The notes: a model not told the origin generated them from the sequence alone. A stretch of DNA of 64,000 nt from Streptomyces beigongshangae (GCF_019710745.1 NZ_JAHKJW010000010.1:132401-196400); one strand, 5' to 3'; counted from the stretch's first letter, positions 36,506 through 44,394 are shown. Numbers and translations: made by a program.

Positions 36506-37926
36506 ACGGGGCGCTCACCGACGAAGCCCTCACCGGCCTGCCCGGCGTGACGGACTGGCAACTGGTGCGCGGCGGCGGGCAGGACACCCTGCTGGTGGCC
36601 GGTCCGCCCGCGGCGGCACGGCCGTCATCCGCTCCCGGCCGGGACGACGACCACACCGCCGACCGGGCCGCGGACGCCGGTGACGCCGCCGTCCGCGGGA
36701 CCGACCCGGCCGCTCTTCCGGCGCTGATGCGGCAGCTCGACGAGACGGCGCTGCTGACGATGGCCCGGACACTGGACCGGACCCGCCTGTTCCGCGACGG
36801 CGGGCGGCACGGCACCGACAGGATCCTCGAAGCCCTGGCGGTCGCACCCCGGCACGCGTGGATCGTACGACGCTGGCTGCGCACCCTGACCGCGGAGAAC
36901 CGACTCCACCTGCACGCGGCGACGGGCCGCTACCACTCCCTCGCGGCGCCGGACCGCCGCGAGCACGCCCGGGCCCTGCGCGAACTGGACGGAGCCTGCC
37001 GGGGCCTCGGCTATCCGCCGTCCATGACCCGCTTCTTCCGGGCCGCGGCCGAACGGCTCCCCCTGCTGCTCCAGGACCGCGCCTCCTTGCAGGAGGTCCT
37101 CTTCCCCGACGGGGAGACGGGCACCGCGCGGGGCAACTACCGCGACAGCGTCCCCAGCCGCTGGGCCAACCACGCCGCCGCGTCCCTGATCGCCGAAGAG
37201 GCCCGCCACCGGACGTCACGGGGCCCCCTGCGCGTCCTCGAAGCCGGCGCGGGCGTGGGCGGCACCACCGGCACCGTCCTCGAAGCACTCGGTGACACGG
37301 ACGTCGACTACCTCTTCACGGACGTCTCCCCGTTCTTCCTGCGGACGGCCAAGGAGGTCTTCGGCGGCCGCCCCGGACTGCGGCACGCCCTGTTCGACAT
37401 CCAGGCCGACCCGCTCGCGCAGGGCTTCGAGGCGGGTTCCCAGGACGTCGTCCTGGCAGCGAATGTCCTGCACAACGCGCGGCACGCCGGCCGGGCCCTG
37501 GCGGCCCTGCGGGAACTGCTGGTACCCGGCGGGCTGCTGGTCCTGGTCGAGTCGTGCCAGGAGCACTACCAGACGCTCACCTCGATGTACCTGCTGATGT
37601 CACCCGCGCCCGGTGAGCAGGACTGGTTCACCGACCTTCGGGTGGGCCAGGACCGGGTCTTCCTCACCGCCGAGGAGTGGACGCACCAGCTGGACGCGGC
37701 GGGCTTCGACCCGCTGCCCGTCCTGCCGCACGAGGAACACCCCCTCGCCGGGGCAGCGGGCCAACGGGTCGTCGCGGGCCGCGTCGGAGCCGACGCGGCC
37801 CGGCCGGACACCGGCCGCGTCCGCACCGCGCTCGCGGACCGCCTGCCCCCCGCCTCTCACCTCCCACGGGTCCACGCCGTGGACAGGATCATCCGCCCCA
37901 CCCTTCCGACTGGAGCCCCCTGTTGA
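36502..37926 (+). CDS. Free-standing PKS-type C-methyltransferase
   Basis: 474 residues. GTG at 36502 overlaps the previous stop (GTGA). The N-terminal half includes a helical lid (ALPALMRQLDETALLTMARTL, then HAWIVRRWLRTLTAENRL) and FPDGETGTARGNYRDS. The SAM domain reads VLEAGAGVGGTTGTVLEAL, YLFTDVSPFFLRTAKEVFG, VVLAANVLHNARH, PGGLLVLVES, the pattern of C-methyltransferase domains in PKS modules such as HMWP1. I infer alpha-methylation of the beta-keto intermediate made by the KS-AT-KR protein, which lacks its own domain. It overlaps the next gene at TTGA. Confidence 0.82.
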   Translation: MNGALTDEALTGLPGVTDWQLVRGGGQDTLLVAGPPAAARPSSAPGRDDDHTADRAADAGDAAVRGTDPAALPALMRQLDETALLTMARTLDRTRLFRDGGRHGTDRILEALAVAPRHAWIVRRWLRTLTAENRLHLHAATGRYHSLAAPDRREHARALRELDGACRGLGYPPSMTRFFRAAAERLPLLLQDRASLQEVLFPDGETGTARGNYRDSVPSRWANHAAASLIAEEARHRTSRGPLRVLEAGAGVGGTTGTVLEALGDTDVDYLFTDVSPFFLRTAKEVFGGRPGLRHALFDIQADPLAQGFEAGSQDVVLAANVLHNARHAGRALAALRELLVPGGLLVLVESCQEHYQTLTSMYLLMSPAPGEQDWFTDLRVGQDRVFLTAEEWTHQLDAAGFDPLPVLPHEEHPLAGAAGQRVVAGRVGADAARPDTGRVRTALADRLPPASHLPRVHAVDRIIRPTLPTGAPC

Positions 37927-39944
37927 CCTCCGCACCCGCCTCCGAGCACACCTGCGCCGCGCAGCCGGCCCCGGCCGACCTGGTCGACGCCGTCCGCGCA
38001 GTGTGGGCCGACGCCCTGGAGACCGATCAGGCCGCCGTACCGGCGGACGCCAGCTTCCTGAGCCTGGGCGGCGACTCCGTCCTGGCCGTCCGCATGGCCG
38101 CGATGCTCCGCAAACGGCTGGGCACGCCGCTGGCGCTGGCGGACGTCCGCGTGGAGCAGAGCGCCGCCCAGCTCGCCGCCCTCGTCCACGAACGCAGCAC
38201 CGGGTCCGGAACCGGCGCCCTGCGCCCGCTGCCCCTGGACCTGCGCCGGCGCGAGGACCCGGAGGCCCCCTTTCCGCTCCTGCCCCTTCAGCAGGGCTAC
38301 TTCGTGGGCCAGCAGGACGCCTGGGAGCTGTCCTACCGCTCCGCCCACCACTACGTGGACATCGGGCTGGAGGACATCGACGCCGACGAGGCCCCCGAGG
38401 CGCTGCAGGACGCCCTGGAACGGCTGGCCGAGCACCAGGCCGTCCTGCGGGCCCGCATCCTCCCCGACGGCCGGCAGCGCGTCCTGCCCCTGGACGACCC
38501 GGAAGCGGTACCGCGGCTCCGCGTCACCGACCTGCGCGACGCCGACGAGGGGACGGCCACCGCCCGGCTCGCGGAGATCCGCCACGAGATGAGCACCGAG
38601 GGCCCCGACCCCTCCCAGGGGTGCGGCCTGGACATGCGGCTGACCCTGATGCCCGGCGACCGCGCCAGGCTGCACTCCTCCACCAGCCTGCTGATCATCG
38701 ACGGCTGGTCCTCCGGCGTCTTCTACCGCGACCTGTTCGCTCTGGTCTCCGACTACAACGCCGTCCTCGCGCCCCTGGACATCGACTACGGCGACTACGT
38801 GACGACCCTGCGGGACCTGCCGGGCACCGAGGCATGGCAGCAGGACCGTGACTGGTGGTGGGACCGACTCGACGGCTTCCCGCTGCCACCGGCGCTGCCG
38901 ATGGTGGCCGACCCCGCCGACGTGCGCCCCACCCTGATGGGCACCCGGCAGGCCGTGCTGGACCCGGAGCGCTGGTCGGCGCTGCGCCGTCTGTGCACCG
39001 AGCACGGGGTGACCCCGTCCGCCGCGATGTTCGCCGGATTCGCCGCGGCCGTGGCCCGGGCCTGCGGCCACCGCCGCTTCCTGCTGAACACGCTGCAGCT
39101 GAACCGCCTCCCGCTGCACCCCGACGTGTCCCGTCTGGTGGGAGCCTTCTCCTCCACCATGCTCCTGCCGGTCGACCTGCCGGCGGCGCCCGTCTTCGCC
39201 GACCTCGCCACCCGCGCGCAGCGGGACATCGGCGACGCACTCGCCCACAACCTGATCACCGGCGTCGAGGTCTCCCGCGAACTGGGCCGCCGCCGGGGCA
39301 CCCACCGTCCGGTGGCCCCCGTCGTCTTCCAGTCCACCTTGGGTGTGGACGCGGCACTGGGCAGTGAGGTGCCTCAGGAGGCGGGCCCTCTCGGCACCAT
39401 CGACCTGCTGAGCCACCACCAGCAACTGCGGACGCCTCAGGTGGCCCTGGAGGTGAGGCTGTTCGAACTGCGCGGTGAGCTGGTGGTCGTCTTCTCGCTG
39501 GTGGAGGAGTTGTTCGCGGGCGCCGATGTCGACCGCATGTTCGATGACCTGATGGGCACCGTCGAGTCGCTGGTCGCTCCGGAGGGCTGGTCGGCCGTGG
39601 TCGAACTGCCCGCCCCGGCCGACGGCGAGCCGGCCGGCTCGGACGGGCGGGCATCCGGTCGGCGCCTGTCGGTGCCCAAGACGGCGACCGACCGGGCGGA
39701 ACCGGGTCCGCCCCGGGACGATACGGAGCGGGCCGTCGCAGCGCACTGGCAGGAGCTGCTGGAGTGTCCGGTGGACGAGCGCACCGCCGACTTCTTCGCA
39801 CTCGGCGGGGACTCGCTGCTCGCGGTGCGGATGCTCGGCGCGCTCGCGCGGGAGGGGCTGGGGCGGGTGGCACCCCGCCGCTTCCTCGAGCAGCCCACGG
39901 TGGCCGGGCTCGCTGCCGCCCTGCGCGGATCGGACGAACGGTGA
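37923..39944 (+). CDS. NRPS: carrier - degenerate Cy/C - carrier
   Basis: 673 residues. TTG at 37923 overlaps the previous stop. First carrier: SLGGDSVLAVRM (Ser52). Condensation-type domain about 95-560 starts FPLLPLQQGYFVGQ, as in Cy domains, but the D-x4-D reads S-x4-D (Ser255, Asp260, in SLLIID), so the first aspartate is lost; downstream APVVFQSTLGV is typical of Cy. Second carrier: FFALGGDSLLAVRM near 630. There is no adenylation domain, so its carriers must be charged by the Cys-activating domain of the first NRPS, as the single A domain of yersiniabactin HMWP2 does. One carrier may supply the one missing before the thioesterase. It is the last gene of the operon, ended by a hairpin. 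Confidence 0.9.
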   Translation: MTSAPASEHTCAAQPAPADLVDAVRAVWADALETDQAAVPADASFLSLGGDSVLAVRMAAMLRKRLGTPLALADVRVEQSAAQLAALVHERSTGSGTGALRPLPLDLRRREDPEAPFPLLPLQQGYFVGQQDAWELSYRSAHHYVDIGLEDIDADEAPEALQDALERLAEHQAVLRARILPDGRQRVLPLDDPEAVPRLRVTDLRDADEGTATARLAEIRHEMSTEGPDPSQGCGLDMRLTLMPGDRARLHSSTSLLIIDGWSSGVFYRDLFALVSDYNAVLAPLDIDYGDYVTTLRDLPGTEAWQQDRDWWWDRLDGFPLPPALPMVADPADVRPTLMGTRQAVLDPERWSALRRLCTEHGVTPSAAMFAGFAAAVARACGHRRFLLNTLQLNRLPLHPDVSRLVGAFSSTMLLPVDLPAAPVFADLATRAQRDIGDALAHNLITGVEVSRELGRRRGTHRPVAPVVFQSTLGVDAALGSEVPQEAGPLGTIDLLSHHQQLRTPQVALEVRLFELRGELVVVFSLVEELFAGADVDRMFDDLMGTVESLVAPEGWSAVVELPAPADGEPAGSDGRASGRRLSVPKTATDRAEPGPPRDDTERAVAAHWQELLECPVDERTADFFALGGDSLLAVRMLGALAREGLGRVAPRRFLEQPTVAGLAAALRGSDER

Positions 39945-39973
39945 GAGCCGAGCGAGCCGAGCGATGAGAAAGA

Positions 39974-40003
39974 TGCGGCGGGGACATGCGTGCCCCCGCC
40001 GCA
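39974..40003. terminator. Hairpin between convergent genes
   Basis: TGCGGCGGGG (39974-39983) pairs perfectly with CCCCGCCGCA (39994-40003) over a 10-base loop. It sits between the NRPS stop at 39944 and the flavoprotein stop at 40012 and can end transcripts from both sides. Confidence 0.75.
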
Positions 40004-40011
40004 CGCCGGTG

Positions 40012-40941
40012 TCAGCCGCCCAGTCCCGCGTCCTCGCGGAAGAGTTCCTGATCCAGCCAGACCGCGGCACGGGCGCCGTCGGCGGCACCGGTGACCACGA
40101 AGGTGAGGGCGTCCGGCAGCGCCTCCAGCCGGGCGGTGTCCCCGGCCGCGTACACACCGGGCACGGACGTGCGCTGGAACTCGTCCACCCGGACGCACCC
40201 GTCCGGGAGGACATGGCATCCCAGGCGCTCGGCCAGCGGGGAGTGCTGGCGGGTGGGCGCCCGGTGGTAGATCCCCTGCCGCTCGAGGACCCGGCCGTCG
40301 GCGAGGACCAGGCGGACGGCACCCTCCTCGCCCTCGATCCGGGTCACGCCCGTCTCCTCCACGGCGATGCCGGCCTCGGCGAGCCGGCCGGCGGCCTGCT
40401 CGGGCACGGGGTGACCGTTGGTGCACACGATGACATCGGTGCTGAAACGGTCGGCGACGTACAGAGCCTGCATGACCTGCGGCAGTTCATGTCCCAGGAC
40501 GGCGAGGCTCATTCCGCTGGTCTCCCAGCCGTGGCAGAACGGGCAGTGGTACACGCCCCGGCCGAACAGCGCCGACAGGCCCTCCACCTGCTCGTCGAGC
40601 ACGTCGACCTGCCCCGTGGCGAGGACCAGTTTGCGGGTCTGTTCCACCACGCCGTCGGCCGACGTCACGGTGAATCCCGCCGGCGTGGACGCGACGGCAG
40701 CGACGGTTGCCTCGCGGATCTCCACGTTCGGGTAGGCGGAGAGCTGCTCCCGGCCTATGCGACGCAGCTCGGCGGGCGGGAACCCGTCGCGGCTGAGGAA
40801 CATGTGCGTCTGCGCCGCCGGCGCGTTGCGCGGACGGTCGGAGTCCAGCAGGAGGACCCGCCTGCGCTGCCGTCCGGACACCAGCGCCGCGTTGAGGCCC
40901 GCGGGCCCTCCGCCCACCACGATCACGTCGAACATCGTCAT
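40012..40941 (-). CDS. FAD-dependent thiol oxidoreductase (thioredoxin-reductase-like, CxxC)
   Basis: 309 residues. Start ATG at 40941 follows GAGGAAG. FAD loop VVGGGPAGLNAAL at the N-terminus, redox pair CPFC in YHCPFCHGWE, NAD(P) loop LAVLGHE and FAD closure VYAAGDTARLE. The NADPH loop is weak and the domain arrangement matches both thioredoxin reductases and the GliT/HlmI type disulfide oxidases of dithiol natural products. The divergent Zur-like promoter and the Cys-based product make a role in product thiol redox plausible. I infer this; a housekeeping disulfide reductase cannot be excluded. Confidence 0.82.
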   Translation of the reverse strand: MTMFDVIVVGGGPAGLNAALVSGRQRRRVLLLDSDRPRNAPAAQTHMFLSRDGFPPAELRRIGREQLSAYPNVEIREATVAAVASTPAGFTVTSADGVVEQTRKLVLATGQVDVLDEQVEGLSALFGRGVYHCPFCHGWETSGMSLAVLGHELPQVMQALYVADRFSTDVIVCTNGHPVPEQAAGRLAEAGIAVEETGVTRIEGEEGAVRLVLADGRVLERQGIYHRAPTRQHSPLAERLGCHVLPDGCVRVDEFQRTSVPGVYAAGDTARLEALPDALTFVVTGAADGARAAVWLDQELFREDAGLGG

Positions 40942-40980
40942 CACTTCTTCCTCGGCCCAGGGCCCGTCGAGCAACACTTA

Positions 40981-40995
40981 CGATAATAATTATCA
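40981..40995. promoter_or_regulatory. Zur-box-like operator in a divergent promoter
   Basis: CGATAAT-A-ATTATCA is a 7-1-7 palindrome with one mismatch; the inner 13 bases are perfect. It lies 40 bp before the flavoprotein start and 29 bp before the reductase start at 41024, so one bound repressor could silence both. Confidence 0.72.
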
Positions 40996-41023
40996 TTTTC
41001 ATCAGCTGAATCAGTGAGGAAGG

Positions 41024-42124
41024 GTGGGAACACCGGTGCAACACCTGTCAGCCATCGGCGTCATAGGCGGTTACGGAGCAGTGGGCAGCGCGGTCGTACG
41101 ACGCCTCCACCGGGCGGGTGTCCACTCGCTGCTGGTGGCCGGCCGTGCCGCGGACCGTGCGGAATCACTGGTCGCGAGCCTTCCGGAGGGCGGCCCGGAA
41201 GTGGGTGTCCGGGCGGTCGACCTGACCGACCCCGACTCGCTGGACCACTTCGCGGCGGAGTGCCGACTGGTCGTCAACTGCGCGGGACCCTCGTACCGCG
41301 TCCTCGACACGGTCGCACGGGCCGCGCTGCGCAACGGCGCGGACTACGTCGACGCGGCCGGCGACGATCCGGTGCACAACCTGCTGTCCGCCGATGGGGG
41401 TGCCGAACGATGGGCGGTGGCTGAACGCGTGGCAGTGCTGTCCGCCGGAGCGCTCCCGGGCCTGTCGTCGCTGCTGCCCCGCGCCCTGGCCGCCCGTGCC
41501 ACCGGTGCCGTCGCGCTGCACGCCTACGTCGGCGGCGTCGCGCCGCTCACCCCGGCCGCCGCCGGAGACGTACTGCTCGCCCGCGGGCCGGAGCACGGCA
41601 CACCGGCGGCCACCTGGCAGGACGGCCGGCTCCGGGAGCGCGCGCTGGAACCCCGCCGCCAAGTGCGACTCGATGCATTCCCCGCCCCCGTCGACGCCTT
41701 CCCCTTCCTGTCCACCGAGGCCATCCGGCTGGCCCGTGCCACGGGTATCGGTCAGGTGCGGTGGTACACGGTCTTCGGCGGCGGGCGCCTGGCCGAGGAA
41801 CTGGCGATGGCCTGGGCACTGGACAGCACGGAAACCGCTGAACTGATCGCGGCGGCCGACGAGGACGTACGCCGCCACGGAGCCTGGTACGGACAGGAGT
41901 TCCACCTCTGGGACGGGGTGACGGACGGTCCGCCCGCCGCGAGGCTCGTCCTTCGTGCGGCGGACTCCTACGAGCTGAGCGGGTTCCTCGCTGCCACCGC
42001 CGCGCTCAGGGTGCTCCGGGGAGGGATCGCGCCCGGTGTGCACTACGCCGCGGACGTGCTGGATCCGCTGGAGGTCGTCGAGGATCTGGCAGCGGAGGAG
42101 GCAGTGGAACTCAGGGCGTTCTGA
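41024..42124 (+). CDS. Saccharopine-dehydrogenase-like NAD(P)-dependent oxidoreductase
   Basis: About 366 residues. GTG at 41024; a second GTG at 41036 has better spacing to GGAAGGG and may be the real start. N-terminal Rossmann fold IGVIGGYGAVGSAVVRRL, then ADYVDAAGDDPV, LSAGALPGLSSLLPRAL and a C-terminal dimer domain, as in the saccharopine dehydrogenase NADP domain family. In this locus it could reduce a thiazoline C=N, the job of Irp3/PchG in yersiniabactin and pyochelin, although those belong to another family; an opine-type condensation is the alternative. It follows the Zur-like box and ends at a broken transposase, so the locus border is here. Confidence 0.78.
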   Translation: MGTPVQHLSAIGVIGGYGAVGSAVVRRLHRAGVHSLLVAGRAADRAESLVASLPEGGPEVGVRAVDLTDPDSLDHFAAECRLVVNCAGPSYRVLDTVARAALRNGADYVDAAGDDPVHNLLSADGGAERWAVAERVAVLSAGALPGLSSLLPRALAARATGAVALHAYVGGVAPLTPAAAGDVLLARGPEHGTPAATWQDGRLRERALEPRRQVRLDAFPAPVDAFPFLSTEAIRLARATGIGQVRWYTVFGGGRLAEELAMAWALDSTETAELIAAADEDVRRHGAWYGQEFHLWDGVTDGPPAARLVLRAADSYELSGFLAATAALRVLRGGIAPGVHYAADVLDPLEVVEDLAAEEAVELRAF

Positions 42125-42132
42125 GACGTCAC

Positions 42133-42381
42133 TCATTTGGTCGGTCTGCGGTAGCAGATGAGGGTGCAGGCGATGCTGGTGAAGCCTGGGAAGTGGTCGG
42201 CTCTGCGTTCGTAGCGGCGGTGCAGTCGGCGGCATCCGGTGAGCCGGGACATCGTGCGTTCCATGGTCCAGCGGTGTCGGCCCAGATGGGTCGAGGGCTC
42301 GATACCTCTGCGGGCGATGCGGTGTCGGACGCCCCGGCTGGACAGCCGTCGCCGCAGGTGGTTGTAGTCGTACCCCTTACG
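42133..42381 (-). pseudogene. IS5-family transposase, C-terminal remnant
   Basis: About 80 residues on the minus strand match the end of Streptomyces IS5-type transposases: KGYDYNHLRRRL, GVRHRIARRGIE, LGRHRWTMERTM, CRRLHRRYERR and FTSIACTLICYRR before the stop. The N-terminal part is gone, replaced at about 42382 by the exporter remnant. Not functional. Confidence 0.8.
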
Positions 42382-43275
42382 GCCTGGCCTACCGGGTACT
42401 CGCCGAATTGCGCGTGCGGGTCTTCGACGAGCTCGCCCGCAGCGCGCCCGCCCGCCCGCGTGGCAGGCCGGCGCAGCGGGGACCTGGCCGCCACCGCGAT
42501 GGCCGACGTGGAGGCTCTGGAGTTCTTCTACGCCCGCACCACCGCCCAGCTCCTGGCGGGCGGAGTGGTCTTCACCGGCGGTGCCGTCGTGCTGGCCACC
42601 GTCGAGCCGTGGCTGCTGGTGGCGGTGGTGCCGGTCGCCGCACTGCTCACCGTGGCTCCCTTCGCCGACGCGCGCGGGCGCGCCACGCGCGGTGCCCGGA
42701 CCGGGGCGGCGACCGCGAAGCTCTCGGCCGACACCGTGGAGACCGTCGACGGGCTGCGCGAACTGCTCGCCTTCGGAGCGCTGGCCGAACGCCGTCGCCC
42801 CGCCGAGCAGGGCCGGCTGGTGGGTGAGGCGCAGCAGGCCGAGGCAGCCTGGGAAGCCACGGCCGCCGCCGTCCGCGATCTGCTGATCGTCCTCGCGGTG
42901 CTCGGCGTGGTGGCCGCGGCCGCGCAGTCCGTGACCTCCGGGCGGTTGCACGGCGCGTGGGTCCCGGCGGCGATGGTGCTGGCGCTGTCGGTGCTCGGAC
43001 CGGTGGCGGAGTCGGCCAGAGCCCTGAGCCAGGCGGTGGGTCTGCGTGCTGCCGCCGCCCGCGTCGACGCGGCGGTGAAAACACCCTCCCTCGCTCCGCG
43101 ACCCGCCTCACCCCGTCCGCTCCCGCCGGGCCCGCTGGGAGTCCGGCTGCACAAGGTGAGCTTCGACTACGGGGGTCGGCCCGTGCTGGACGTGATCGAG
43201 CTGACGGTTCCCGCGGGACAGACCCTCGCCCTGGTCGGCGTCTCGGGAGCCGGCAAGTCGACGGTGTTGGCTGGG
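42382..43275 (+). pseudogene. ABC exporter (fused TMD-NBD), broken internal fragment
   Basis: Begins abruptly in a membrane domain (LAYRVLAELRVRVFDELARSAPARPRG), then continues in another frame as RSGDLAATAMADVEALEFFYAR: a four-base insertion near 42463-42466 shifts the frame. The rest shows the helices and the start of the nucleotide domain, VRLHKVSFDYGGRPV and VSGAGKSTVL (Walker A), and stops being ABC-like right after it. So it is truncated at both ends and frameshifted. The family resembles CydC/MsbA-like exporters. Position suggests a lost export gene of the metallophore locus. Confidence 0.8.
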
Positions 43276-43458
43276 GCTGGAGCCGGCCGAAGCAGGCTTG
43301 GGGAGTTCAAAGGCGCGGCATGCCTGGTCTTGCGGTGCTCTTCATGCAGCCGAGGTCAGTGAACCGCCCGAATCATGAAGCCGTGGCCCGTAGCAGGGGC
43401 CTGCTCTGCGTACCCGGGGAGGGGTGGACGGATCACAGGCAAACATGCATTGATCGCT

Positions 43459-43470
43459 ATATGTTAATGT
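43459..43470. promoter_or_regulatory. Putative ArsR/SmtB operator before the His-rich gene
   Basis: ATATGTTAATGT here matches 10 of 12 bases of ACATGCTAATGT at 43884-43895, just before the ArsR gene. It lies within a TGCATTG...CAATGCA inverted repeat (43446-43479). The shared element suggests that the ArsR-family protein controls both genes. Confidence 0.5.
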
Positions 43471-43533
43471 TGCAATGCACGGCCTGAGGAGCGCAAGCCG
43501 CAGGTGGCCCAAGAGCAAAGCCAGGAGCGCGAC

Positions 43534-43836
43534 ATGACCACTGCCACCGATCACCGCACGCATGACAGTCACCCGCACGCCCACGCCGAGGGCTGTGGCC
43601 ACGTCGCCATTCCGCACGGCGACCACGTCGACTACGCGCACGACAGTCATATCCACCGGGTCCACGAGGATCACGTCGACGAGTGCGTCAGTACCGGTCA
43701 CACCACTCACGCGGACCATGACCACCAGCACGGGGAGGGCTGCGGCCATGTCGCCGTCCCGCATGAGGATCACGTCGACTACGTGCACGACGGTCACCGG
43801 CACGCGGTCCACGACGGCCACTGGGACGACCACTGA
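43534..43836 (+). CDS. Histidine-rich metal-binding protein with internal duplication
   Basis: 100 residues, of which 27 are histidine; Asp and Val make up most of the rest. ATG at 43534 follows CAGGAG; a GTG at 43504 has no site. Two 33-residue units, residues 15-47 and 64-96, are near copies (HAHAEGCGHVAIPHGDHVDY against HQHGEGCGHVAVPHEDHVDY), each with one Cys in EGCGH. No signal peptide or membrane helix, so it should be a cytoplasmic zinc (or nickel/copper) buffer. It is followed by an ArsR/SmtB repressor with a shared upstream motif. Similar small proteins accompany zinc ATPase genes in Streptomyces. Confidence 0.75.
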   Translation: MTTATDHRTHDSHPHAHAEGCGHVAIPHGDHVDYAHDSHIHRVHEDHVDECVSTGHTTHADHDHQHGEGCGHVAVPHEDHVDYVHDGHRHAVHDGHWDDH

Positions 43837-43869
43837 GTCGCCTTGCCGGCCGGGAGGGTGAACATCAAC

Positions 43870-43884
43870 TGAAAATCATTACCA
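43870..43884. promoter_or_regulatory. Zur-like half-conserved box before the ArsR gene
   Basis: TGAAAAT-C-ATTACCA keeps a perfect left half of the Zur box and five of seven bases of the right half. It lies 12-26 bp before the ArsR start, next to the ArsR-type element at 43884-43895. Confidence 0.5.
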
Positions 43885-43895
43885 CATGCTAATGT
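43884..43895. promoter_or_regulatory. Putative ArsR/SmtB operator at the arsR start
   Basis: ACATGCTAATGT, sharing 10 of 12 bases with 43459-43470, is followed by GTGCATGTG, so a CACATG...CATGTG dyad covers the start region. Autorepression is expected for this family. Confidence 0.5.
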
Positions 43896-44222
43896 GTGCA
43901 TGTGATAACCCCTCCGCCCTCCGCGGCAACCGCGCCCGACGAACCGCTGCAGGATCTCCAGGCCGCCAGCGACCTGCTGAGGGCGCTGGCGTCCCCGGTC
44001 CGCCTGGGTGTCGTGCGTGAGCTGTCACAGGGTGGAAAGTGCGTCCATGAACTGGTCACCGCTCTCGGGGTGAGTCAGCCGCTGGTTTCCCAGCATCTTC
44101 GGGTGCTGCGAAACTCCCGGATCGTGACGACCCGGCGCCGGGCTCGCGAGATCCAGTACTGCCTCGCCGACGATCACGTCGCCCACATCGTGCTGGACGC
44201 CATCCGGCACGCGCAGGAGTAG
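43896..44222 (+). CDS. ArsR/SmtB-family zinc-type metalloregulator
   Basis: 108 residues. The winged helix has LVTALGVSQPLVSQHLRVLRNSRIV at 53-77. The alpha-5 metal site of zinc sensors such as SmtB and CzrA, D-x-H-x10-H-x2-E/H, is complete: Asp92, His94, His105, Glu108 at the very end. The alpha-3 ELCVCDL cysteine site of ArsR/CadC is only partly present (GGKCVHEL), so zinc is more likely than arsenic or cadmium. The family releases DNA on zinc binding and derepresses efflux or storage genes; here the His-rich gene upstream is the apparent partner. The start GTG at 43896 has no clear ribosome site; another GTG lies at 43902. Confidence 0.85.
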   Translation: MHVITPPPSAATAPDEPLQDLQAASDLLRALASPVRLGVVRELSQGGKCVHELVTALGVSQPLVSQHLRVLRNSRIVTTRRRAREIQYCLADDHVAHIVLDAIRHAQE

Positions 44223-44262
44223 TCCGGCACCGTCACGACGTGACGGTGCCGGACTACTCCTG
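44214..44262. terminator. Perfect 23-bp hairpin over the arsR stop codon
   Basis: Arms 44214-44236 and 44240-44262 are exact inverted repeats with a three-base loop; the stop codon at 44220-44222 lies in the left arm. Very stable terminator for transcripts from either side. Confidence 0.85.
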
Positions 44263-44394
44263 TCAATGGAATCCATCTCCATGTTTTCGTCCCAGCCGTG
44301 AGAGGTGAGGGCGGTCATGACGAAGCGCGGAGCAGAGCTGAGCGCGATCCAGGAGACCCGTACGGCTCCGCTCCACGGCCGTCCTGGAGTCGGT

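Noticed and set aside
37857..40322. Long minus-strand frame across the CP-Cy-CP gene
   Set aside because: No recognisable domain; overlaps two well-supported genes.
43342..43833. Minus-strand frame over the His-rich gene
   Set aside because: Val-rich mirror image of the His/Asp codons; the plus strand has a good ribosome site and a real internal repeat.
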